Part shown: one piece after another, positions 7,901 to 13,362 of the stretch
How positions within the stretch are numbered: position 1 is the first letter of the stretch
Layout of the letters: each line of letters opens with the position of its first letter
NCBI GenBank assembly: GCA_948472605.1
Contig: CAOKUH010000014.1
Span: 1-18,831, forward strand
Direction of reading: 5' to 3'
DNA length: 18,831 nucleotides
From: an uncultured Mycoplasmatota bacterium
GTDB taxonomy: Bacteria > Bacillota_I > Bacilli_A > RF39 > UBA660
Program-made: the position numbers and the translations under genes
Notes under the pieces: generated by a model
Seen by the model: the letters and a program-made list of their open reading frames with translations, nothing else
Databases searched by the model: none
What the model was told of the DNA's origin: nothing

Positions 7901-8543
7901 TTTTGATTATTATTTAGAGGCTATAAAAAATCCGGATTTACCATTTTCAGGTGATTTATCTTTGGCGATTCAAATTTTTAACTTATCATTTGGAATGGAT
8001 GGAGAAGAAAGAATGAGTATTTCTACAATTATGGAAAAATTACAATTAGATTTTGGAGCAACAGCGATAAACAAAACAATTAATTCTTTAATGTTAAGTG
8101 TTTGTAAGTTAAAAGATGGCATAAAAATAGATAAAACTTTTTCTTTTGAGCAGGTTTATTCTTATTTTACTAATAATTATATTGATATTCCAATTTATCG
8201 TAGAAAAATTTATCAAAAATATTTTAATAGAGTTAAAAGTCAGAAGAATATAAATGTTTTAGGTTTCAAATTATCAAATGAAATCATTTATGATTTAATT
8301 AAAGCTAACTATACAAATACTTTTGAACTGGAGAATGCTACTAAAGAAGAGGTTTTAGAATTAATTAATAAACATGGCAAAGAATTAAATAGAAGAGTTA
8401 GAAGTGAATTAATGGGGAGATTTGATATTAGAGAAAGAGATTACATGAATAGTAAAGATATTAACCATATATTTAAAATGCTAAATGCTTTAGATGAAAA
8501 GAAAAGAGAATTATCTTCTCAAAATTTAGTATTGAAGAAATAA
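4914..8543 (+). CDS. Giant sigma-70-like protein with tandem region-4-like modules
   Basis: A 1209-residue protein. The ATG at 4914 is chosen because AAGGTG (4899-4904) is then the ribosome binding site; the GTG at 4902 lies inside it. Residues below count from 4902 (subtract 4). Residues 25-285 form a recognisable sigma-70 factor: region 1.2/2 with LLINCNLRLVVSIAFRY and ILDVIQEGNFGLIRAVETYD (61-107), region 3 (136-190) and region 4 with the helix-turn-helix VASYLNVTRGRVRQIEASA (258-277). The remaining 920 or so residues are not part of any normal sigma factor. They contain repeated region-4-like units, often an acidic helix, then Y/F-G-V or similar, then a helix-turn-helix: about 440-455, 574-621, 646-692, 718-762, 790-845, 872-925, 955-992 and 1018-1073. 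Primary sigma factors are usually 350-600 residues. DNA and polymerase binding is expected for the N-terminal part; the role of the extension is unknown. Confidence 0.85.
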   Translation: MNDEMIILTDDELENAFVDDAFKMYMCEIRRYPNLSVEQQKSLGYRYKENGDLEARELLINCNLRLVVSIAFRYRFRIKHFQILDVIQEGNFGLIRAVETYDPDQGAFTTYAVPWIIQRITRGLVNKDDDIRKPVYIAEATSKYLDFVENYNQKGLPLPSDKEICDILNITIGTLKNIRDSLKQNPVSLNQTIDDEDKSELENFVIVENHDYDNILNQIVNDNLLSVLKEVLSPLYYFVIYYRILSDEQKTLEVVASYLNVTRGRVRQIEASALKKIKPYIVEDSSIFTRVLNKIKQREGYKFNYLRKTPLSPIQIIRYMYLKDDLNVLERKLYELNLLGKYKYRNTEYASILGITLQELNQVMTSLKVKYNKKFSDAKSFKYFQEQMIKNYGTGIFDIDINKKEKIIDYRALEERYSSLNLEEIVSCFNDVNYNLTYDEESLLNRYFGVCNWGILHSRAIEREVNVLIFGFRKKSKQVPLKKLYKEYIRIMHKFTEEQQLYLESYFFNKKDRLLFDKTYPNSILYRQGYFLIEKLERSYYHIYEYLENNFTKENWLEIKDKYWKQFSIEKVEYLDLYYGVKGKIYTIPEIAEMYGMDYIKMHDIIRGARDLAINLFSGIKRKIEIDKKLYIPYIEDLHYDFTKETRDILKLFIIEGKSYDEISKITSLNKTRISNIITDGIRKIDNFRFGISQCFIINDEELNDFFAYYNNKVTPVEKEILRLKHINHMENKDIAPIVGKNLQEVNRYISRFNILYESYMIRDVILIDSDIVNEIARHKSESIWSEEVKEFASFYFGVQSIYNPTGLKLKMKEIMKKMGYSTHTYYHIYINMIKLLKARKIDFVKPVNNYLSREKLDKLLDDVHLPISDKEREIICYLFELKGYPYKNIEELPLIFGDNKGSIKRRYQRAIVSIYKYLNNEIDGIIHFETDIVPILKYFGISDRMKIEDFYKNGLTYEKMAEKYKMTFEKIVIIMNRIKTTIYDLMNNPNAKKFDFDYYLEAIKNPDLPFSGDLSLAIQIFNLSFGMDGEERMSISTIMEKLQLDFGATAINKTINSLMLSVCKLKDGIKIDKTFSFEQVYSYFTNNYIDIPIYRRKIYQKYFNRVKSQKNINVLGFKLSNEIIYDLIKANYTNTFELENATKEEVLELINKHGKELNRRVRSELMGRFDIRERDYMNSKDINHIFKMLNALDEKKRELSSQNLVLKK

Positions 8544-8660
8544 GTTGCTATTCAATTGGTATAAATTAATAAGCTAAATAATGTTTTATAGATATTTTTT
8601 ATTTTTATAATTTTCTTATTTGTTTAGAGTTTATACTTTTTAATCAGGATTAAAGTATTT

Positions 8661-8695
8661 AAAGTGCAAAATGATTTTTAGTTTTGCATTTTTCT
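8661..8695 (+). terminator. Rho-independent terminator downstream of the sigma gene
   Basis: AAAGTGCAAAA (8661-8671) pairs over 11 bp, with one G-U pair, with TTTTGCATTTT (8682-8692), and the stem runs into TTTC. A second, smaller hairpin with a TT bulge (ATACTTT / AAAGTAT) sits just before it. It lies about 120 bases past the sigma stop. Confidence 0.75.
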
Positions 8696-8865
8696 TGATA
8701 AGAAAGAATCTAATATTAAAGTTTTTTATGTTTTTAAATGATTTATGAAAGTATAATGTAGACTATCGAAGTATATTAAAATATTTAGTTATGTATGAAA
8801 TTTTTAAAGAAATATTAATAACCTGAATTGTGTTAATGTCATATCTTATACTAGAGGTGAAAAAT

Positions 8866-9162
8866 ATGTCTAATAGAGCTACAAAAAAGGTTGTTTTAGA
8901 TGCTGGTCATGGAGGAACTGATCCAGGAACAATAGCAAATGGTATTATAGAGAAAGATTACACTTTGAAAATAAGTGATTATATTCATAAACGTTTAGAT
9001 GATTTGGGAATTGAAAATAGTATGTCAAGAACTACTGATGAAACGCTATCTCCTGATGTAAGGCCAGGTAGAGTTCAAAGTTTTTATGGCAAAGGTAATG
9101 ATGTGATTGTAGTGTCCAATCACATAAATGCAGGAGGTGAAAGGTTTAGTTACCAGTGTTAG
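8866..9162 (+). pseudogene. N-acetylmuramoyl-L-alanine amidase (Amidase_3), truncated
   Basis: Starts at ATG 8866 with AGAGGTG (8853-8859) as ribosome binding site; upstream in-frame ATGs lack one. The 98 residues contain the N-terminal half of the zinc amidase domain that cuts the bond between MurNAc and the peptidoglycan stem peptide: DAGHGGTDPG (His15), Glu29 in IIEKDY, and His86 in SNHINAGG are the three expected zinc ligands. Right after NAGG the frame goes to ERFSYQC and stops. The second half, with the catalytic glutamate (normally in a VE-x-GF motif), is not found in any frame downstream. No signal peptide is present, which suggests a phage- or spore-type lytic enzyme. It is almost certainly inactive. 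It is paralogous to the fragment at 4711. Confidence 0.8.
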
Positions 9163-9180
9163 ATTTAATTGGGTATTTAG

Positions 9181-9363
9181 ACGGGTATATTTGGACAAAA
9201 TGATGCCAGATTATTAGCTGATTTAATTTATTTAAATTATGAACATTCTAATGGCAAAACCATAAACATTAATTATATTTATAAAACATTGCATGATACG
9301 ATTAAATATGCTAAAGAGAAAGAAAAAAATAAAAGAGCATTCCTTTATATATCCAAGAGTTGA
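9181..9363 (+). pseudogene. Start-less gene remnant of unknown origin
   Basis: An open stretch of 60 codons between two stops, with no ATG, GTG or TTG start that has a ribosome binding site. The product, beginning TGIFGQNDARLLADLIYLN and ending in a lysine-rich tail, has protein-like composition and helix periodicity but matches nothing I recognise, and it is not the missing half of the amidase. It is probably the 3' end of a gene lost when the region was rearranged. Confidence 0.35.
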
Positions 9364-9397
9364 TTATGGGATGCAATAAAACGAATTTTAGTAAAAA

Positions 9398-9424
9398 TTA
9401 GCACTTGTGTTGACACAATGCTAA
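9398..9424 (+). promoter_or_regulatory. CIRCE-like (HrcA-type) operator overlapping the RT promoter
   Basis: An imperfect inverted repeat with the exact 9-9-9 layout of the CIRCE heat-shock operator: left arm TTAGCACTT, nine bases, right arm CAATGCTAA. The CIRCE consensus arms are TTAGCACTC and GAGTGCTAA, so 15 of 18 arm positions match. The -35 hexamer TTGACA lies in the spacer. A repressor bound here should block polymerase. HrcA is the known CIRCE repressor; binding here is inferred. Confidence 0.6.
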
Positions 9425-9438
9425 GAAAAGGGTATAAT
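9410..9438 (+). promoter_or_regulatory. Consensus promoter for the leader RNA and reverse transcriptase
   Basis: TTGACA (9410-9415), a spacer of exactly 17 bases and TATAAT (9433-9438) match the vegetative consensus at all twelve hexamer positions, the best promoter in the window. Transcription should start near 9445, leaving about 317 bases before the RT start codon. Confidence 0.88.
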
Positions 9439-9444
9439 ATATAT

Positions 9445-9748
9445 TGCCACGGTAAAGTGTACTCGTGTGTGTTAAATGTTAATTGTCAATACTAAATTGA
9501 TAATTATTAGGTTAAAGTTAAAGTTCATAACAGAACCACCTCGCTTTGACTGAATAGTTACTAATAATTGTGTGAAGAATTGAATTAATCTATTCAATAA
9601 TTCATCTAATATTATTATACTATAATTAATGTATAGAGGTGCGGAATTGAAAAGGACTTAGTAAATTTTTAATTGTGAAGAGTAAAAATTGAAAGGTTTT
9701 TAATGAACACATCCATATTGGTGTCCGCAACCAGGGTGTGTTTCTTTA
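9445..9748 (+). ncRNA. Structured leader RNA upstream of the reverse transcriptase
   Basis: About 300 transcribed bases without a plausible gene lie between a consensus promoter and the RT. Stems visible: AATTGTCAAT/ATTGATAATT (9481-9490 with 9496-9505, 10 bp, one G-U); ATAATTATTAG/CTAATAATTGT (9500-9510 with 9561-9571, 11 bp, one G-U), enclosing GTTAAAG/CTTTGAC (9517-9523 with 9544-9550); TTGAAT/ATTCAA (9580-9585 with 9592-9597), extended by GAA/TTC; AATTTTTA/TAAAAATT (9664-9671 with 9683-9690); and a two-part hairpin (9706-9742). The first two stems share bases 9500-9505 and so exclude each other. Several defence reverse transcriptases (retrons, DRT2, DRT9) use a co-encoded RNA of this size just upstream as template or cofactor. 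The role here is inferred from position and structure. Confidence 0.65.
9706..9748 (+). terminator. Hairpin with U-rich tail between the leader RNA and the RT (possible attenuator)
   Basis: AACACATCC (9706-9714) pairs over 9 bp, with one G-U pair, with GGGTGTGTT (9734-9742). Inside it TGGT (9719-9722) pairs with ACCA (9730-9733). TTCTTT follows. It could end the leader RNA and let only part of transcription reach the RT, or simply be the 3' stem of the RNA. Confidence 0.5.
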
Positions 9749-9761
9749 ATTTGGAGGTGCA

Positions 9762-11120
9762 ATGAAAAATAAAATTTTTAAACCTAGATATTATCAGCAT
9801 ATAGATAAAATAGTTGATATAGGTGATATTGTTCAAAAAGTAAAAGATAAGGAGTATATAAAACAACATTCTTTTTATCCATTTATTAGTTATACAATTC
9901 AATTTAAAAAATATTCTGAAACAATAGATGATGATACTCAACACCATTGGAAATTTAAAAAAAGACCAATAAAATATGCATCTCATATTGATCGCTGTAT
10001 ATATCAGTGGTACTCTTTTAATTTAAATAATCGATATAATCAATATTGTTTAGATAACGATTTAAACTATAGTGCCATTGCATATAGAACAAATTTAAAA
10101 GGCAAAACAAATATTGAATTTTCAAAAATAGCATTTGATTTTATAAAAAAATGTAAGGAATGCTATATTCTTGTAAGTGATTTTTCAAGCTTTTTTGATT
10201 TTATAGATCATAATATATTAAAGAAAAATTTGTGTAAAGTTTTAAATACAGATAAGTTAGAAGATGATCTTTATAAAGTATATAGGAGTATGACAAAATA
10301 TGCATACATAGAAAAGGAAAAAATAATAGACTATCTAATATCAAATAAAATCGAAACAAAAGATAGTGTAACAACTAATAATAGTTTATTTGAGAATATA
10401 CAATGGAAAATAGCAAAAAAAGATTTGAAAAATGAAATAAAAATAAATAAACAAAAATATGGAATCCCACAAGGATCCCCATTAAGTGGTATTTTTGCTA
10501 ATGTATATATGATCGAGTTTGATAAATTAGTTAAAGATTATGTTAAAGAAAAAAGTGGAATATATATGAGATATTCTGATGATTTAATCATTGTTATTCC
10601 AAAGAATCAAGTCGGCTCAATTAATGAAATATGGCATTATTTGAAAGGTATAAAAGACAAATATCCAACATTAGAAATGAATTTAAATAAAACTTCTGGA
10701 TATTTATATGAAAATCATAATGTAAAATCTCTTCACAAATCAATTATTGGAATGAAAAATGGAAATAATTTTATAAGTTATTTGGGTTTTTCTTTTGATG
10801 GCAACTATGTAAAATTTAGAGATAAAACATTGACTAAATTTTTCTATAAGCTATATAGAAGAATAGATGATATGACTAAAAGAGAAAATGAAAGAATATT
10901 AAAAGGAAAAAAGAAGAAAACAAAAATAGATAAACATAGAATAATAAAAGTGTTAAACATTAGTAGTGGTGAATCAAGAAAGTTTATTGATTATGTATAT
11001 AGGGCTAAAAAAGTATATAAAAATGAAAAATATATAATTAATTTTAGTAAAAAAGTAAAAAGTAAAATTTTTGTTAGATTTGAGGACAATAAAAAAAGAC
11101 AGACAAAAGTGGGGGTATAA
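9762..11120 (+). CDS. Reverse transcriptase, unknown-group/defence-associated (DRT-like)
   Basis: A 452-residue reverse transcriptase. Motif A is VSDFSSFFDFIDH (catalytic Asp140), motif B is QGSPLSGIFANVY (237-249), motif C is RYSDD (catalytic Asp273-Asp274), and a motif-D-like YLGFSFDG lies at 340-347. An 80-residue insertion separates motifs A and B. The N-terminal RPIKYASHIDRCIYQWY and AIAYRTNLKGKTNIEF segments are of the kind seen in unknown-group (UG) and abortive-infection RTs. There is no maturase/HNH region of a group II intron, no Cas1 and no DGR accessory gene. The C-terminal 100 residues are strongly basic and could bind RNA. Translation starts at ATG 9762 behind GGAGGTG (9753-9759). 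The metallophosphoesterase begins four bases after the stop, so the two form an operon with the leader RNA. Membership in a specific DRT type cannot be settled by eye. Confidence 0.88.
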   Translation: MKNKIFKPRYYQHIDKIVDIGDIVQKVKDKEYIKQHSFYPFISYTIQFKKYSETIDDDTQHHWKFKKRPIKYASHIDRCIYQWYSFNLNNRYNQYCLDNDLNYSAIAYRTNLKGKTNIEFSKIAFDFIKKCKECYILVSDFSSFFDFIDHNILKKNLCKVLNTDKLEDDLYKVYRSMTKYAYIEKEKIIDYLISNKIETKDSVTTNNSLFENIQWKIAKKDLKNEIKINKQKYGIPQGSPLSGIFANVYMIEFDKLVKDYVKEKSGIYMRYSDDLIIVIPKNQVGSINEIWHYLKGIKDKYPTLEMNLNKTSGYLYENHNVKSLHKSIIGMKNGNNFISYLGFSFDGNYVKFRDKTLTKFFYKLYRRIDDMTKRENERILKGKKKKTKIDKHRIIKVLNISSGESRKFIDYVYRAKKVYKNEKYIINFSKKVKSKIFVRFEDNKKRQTKVGV

Positions 11121-11124
11121 TATA

Positions 11125-12045
11125 ATGATTTATATAACAGGAGATATGCATAGGGATTTTTATAGATTGTATAGTATAGAAAATAATAATGAAAACATGG
11201 TAATTATTTTAGGTGATGTGGGTATTAATTATTGTTTAAATGAAGAAGATAATAAATTTAAAAGGCATTTAAATGATATGAATATAAAATTATTTTGTAT
11301 TCAAGGTAATCATGAAGAACGACCTGAAAATATATCAAGTTATAAAGAAATTGATATGTTTGGAGGTAAGGTATTTATCGAAGATGAATATCCTAATTTA
11401 ATATTTGCTAAAAATGGTGAACTATATACAATAGAGGGAAAATCTATACTTGTTATAGGTGGAGCTTATTCAGTAGATAAAGATTATAGATTAGCATATG
11501 GACATAGATGGTTTAAAGATGAGCAATTAACAGAATCAGAAAAAGAAGAGATATTACGTAAATATAGTGGTAAACATGTTGATATTATTTTATCTCACAC
11601 CTGTCCTTTGAAATATGAGCCAACTGAAGTGTTTATGAAAGGATTAGATCAATCTAAAGTAGATAAATCCATGGAAATATTTTTAGATAAAATAGAAGAA
11701 AATATTGATTATGATAAATGGTATTGTGGTCATTTTCATACAGAAAAACAGATTGATAAATTAGAATTTATGTTTGGGAGAATTAAATTATTTAATAAAG
11801 ATGAATTCTATCCTAAATATAATAAAAATAGTTATGAAATACTAAGAGATGCTTATAGCCAAGATGAAGTTATGAAAGAAGCAGTTATTTGCCCAAAATG
11901 TCATTCTAAGGATATATTGGTAATAAAAGGTGATGGATTTAGAATAGATGGAGCAGACTTTATTGGAATCACTTGTAATAAATGTAAAAAAGTTTATGGA
12001 TTTCATGATGTAAATTATAAACCTAATTGCCCTAGAGAATTATAA
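11125..12045 (+). CDS. Calcineurin-like metallophosphoesterase with C-terminal zinc ribbon
   Basis: A 306-residue protein. The binuclear metal site of calcineurin-like phosphoesterases is complete: GDMH (Asp7, His9), GDVG (Asp31), GNHE (Asn62, His63), SHTC (His158) and GHFH (His203, His205). After the catalytic domain, CPKC (256-259) and CNKC (284-287) form a four-cysteine zinc ribbon, suggesting nucleic-acid or protein binding. The family hydrolyses phosphoproteins, nucleotides or nucleic-acid ends; the substrate here is unknown. The ATG at 11125 is preferred over an ATG at 11071 inside the RT gene because GTGGGGG provides a ribosome binding site and the conserved domain starts right at MIYITGD. 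It follows the RT stop by four bases and has no promoter of its own, so it is co-transcribed and probably co-functional with the RT. Confidence 0.9.
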   Translation: MIYITGDMHRDFYRLYSIENNNENMVIILGDVGINYCLNEEDNKFKRHLNDMNIKLFCIQGNHEERPENISSYKEIDMFGGKVFIEDEYPNLIFAKNGELYTIEGKSILVIGGAYSVDKDYRLAYGHRWFKDEQLTESEKEEILRKYSGKHVDIILSHTCPLKYEPTEVFMKGLDQSKVDKSMEIFLDKIEENIDYDKWYCGHFHTEKQIDKLEFMFGRIKLFNKDEFYPKYNKNSYEILRDAYSQDEVMKEAVICPKCHSKDILVIKGDGFRIDGADFIGITCNKCKKVYGFHDVNYKPNCPREL

Positions 12046-12079
12046 AAAACATAGAAAGGTAAAAATTCTAAAAATTGTA

Positions 12080-12088
12080 TGTTATAAT
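12080..12088 (+). promoter_or_regulatory. Extended -10 promoter of the second Abi_2 gene
   Basis: TGTTATAAT, a perfect extended -10, lies 26 bases upstream of the ATG in a 69-base gap after the phosphoesterase. The context (TATGTTATAAT) is the same as at the first Abi_2 gene. Confidence 0.6.
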
Positions 12089-12114
12089 AATTACAGCAGT
12101 TAGGAAGTGATAGA

Positions 12115-13134
12115 ATGGATGAAGAAAGTAAAACTGAAATATCTTTAAGACCAATGATGAAAATATCGGAAATGGTTCCTTACTTAAAAGAAAAAAATAT
12201 CAAATTTAAAATAATGCCTGAATTAGAAGCAGAAAAGTATTTAAGATATAATAATAATTATTATAATGTGACAGCATATAAACATAATTTTGAAAGATAT
12301 TTTATTGATGGAGAGTTTGTTGATAAATTTATAGACTTAGACTTTGCTTATTTAAAAGATTTAGCTATCATTGATCACAGATCAAGATTAGTTTTATTTA
12401 AAATGATTATTGATATTGAGCATTATTTAAAAATAAGAATTTTAAATTTAATAGAGAACGTAGGTAAAGAAGATGGCTATAGAATTGTCAATATGTATTT
12501 AGAAAAAGATTTTAATGATGAAAAATTTCCTAAAAAGGTTCACAAAAGTATTCGAAATAAAGTAACAAGTGAATATTATCAAAAAATATTTACAAAATAT
12601 GATTTAGATGGTGATACAAAAATAGAAAATATACCTATATGGGAATTTCTAGAAATAATAACATTTGGTGAATTAGTTAATTTTTATGAATTTTTTGCTA
12701 AAGAATATGAATTAAAAAATGAAATTAAAAATGTTTTTATTCTAAGAGAAGTTGTAAAATTAAGAAATGCAGTTGCTCATAATTCATGTGTTTTATGTGA
12801 TCTTGATAAAAAAGATAATAATTTTGCACCTGATTATAAAATAGTTAATTATTTAAATAATTGTGAAATAAGAAAAGAAACAAGAGCTAATAAATTAAGT
12901 AATTCAAGAATAAGACAAATAACTTATACTCTTTATATGTTTAATGAAATTGTAACTAGTACAGGTGTTAAAATAAATGTTACTAAAGACATAAATAATT
13001 TGTTTTATGAACGAATAATTTTACATAAAGAATACTATAATAATAATGAACTATTAAAATCAATATATGCCTATTTTGATAAAATAATAAAAAAACATTA
13101 TAGTGTAGATATTGAACAAAATAGTTTGACATGA
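12115..13134 (+). CDS. Abi_2 / AbiD-AbiF-like HEPN protein, second copy
   Basis: A 339-residue protein of the same family as the gene at 268, but strongly diverged. Family features are the N-terminal MVPYLKEKNIKF-type helix, the YYNVTAYKHNFERY segment (about 49-62), and the HEPN R-x4-H motif RNAVAH (217-222) in LREVVKLRNAVAHNSCVL. HEPN proteins of this kind cut RNA, and Abi_2 members act as abortive-infection effectors. The ATG at 12115 has AGGAAGTGA about six bases upstream and its own extended -10 promoter. It ends with TGA, which shows that TGA is a stop codon in this genome. Just downstream (13159-13225) is a compact double-hairpin RNA. It sits between the RT cassette and the type I restriction genes, in line with a defence role. 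Confidence 0.85.
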   Translation: MDEESKTEISLRPMMKISEMVPYLKEKNIKFKIMPELEAEKYLRYNNNYYNVTAYKHNFERYFIDGEFVDKFIDLDFAYLKDLAIIDHRSRLVLFKMIIDIEHYLKIRILNLIENVGKEDGYRIVNMYLEKDFNDEKFPKKVHKSIRNKVTSEYYQKIFTKYDLDGDTKIENIPIWEFLEIITFGELVNFYEFFAKEYELKNEIKNVFILREVVKLRNAVAHNSCVLCDLDKKDNNFAPDYKIVNYLNNCEIRKETRANKLSNSRIRQITYTLYMFNEIVTSTGVKINVTKDINNLFYERIILHKEYYNNNELLKSIYAYFDKIIKKHYSVDIEQNSLT

Positions 13135-13158
13135 TCATTATTATATGGTAATATGGTT

Positions 13159-13225
13159 ATGCAAGGAAAAAGTGTTTTACACTTTTGCATGGGCACTGTC
13201 TTTATTGATGGAGCCCTATTTTTCT
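13159..13225 (+). ncRNA. Double-hairpin RNA or terminator after the second Abi_2 gene
   Basis: The first hairpin is AAAAGTGT (13168-13175) with ACACTTTT (13179-13186), 8 perfect pairs and a 3-base loop, closed outside by ATGC (13159-13162) with GCAT (13187-13190). A second hairpin follows directly: GGGC (13191-13194) with GCCC (13213-13216), ending in TATTTTTCTTTT. The second hairpin with its U-tract is a terminator; the first could be part of it or of a small structured RNA. AbiF-type toxins have been reported to have RNA antitoxins, so a functional RNA is possible. Confidence 0.55.
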
Positions 13226-13319
13226 TTTATAATGCATATTTTAATAGAGGATTAATTTCTTCTATTTTTTAATTTCTAGGATAAAATAATGACTAAAGTT
13301 AAAAAATTGTTTGATTTCA

Positions 13320-13328
13320 TGGTATAAT
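13320..13328 (+). promoter_or_regulatory. Extended -10 promoter of the type I restriction operon
   Basis: TGGTATAAT is an extended -10 element 34 bases upstream of the hsdR ATG. No clear -35 is seen. Apart from the double hairpin, the 13135-13362 gap holds nothing else. Confidence 0.5.
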
Positions 13329-13362
13329 TAGACTATAAGTGTTTTGAAAAAGTAGGTGTAGT

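Noticed and set aside
9669..9986. Reverse-strand ORF of 105 codons over the leader RNA and RT start
   Set aside because: It has no ribosome binding site, lies opposite the conserved RT N-terminus, and its F/I/Y-rich composition is what the complement of an AT-rich gene gives.
9762..11120. Group II intron, retron or diversity-generating retroelement as the identity of the RT
   Set aside because: There is no maturase or endonuclease domain and no intron-like ends. No template/variable repeat pair or accessory gene was noticed. The RT is longer than most retron RTs, and the leader lacks an obvious pair of flanking a1/a2 repeats. A retron is the least firmly excluded of the three.
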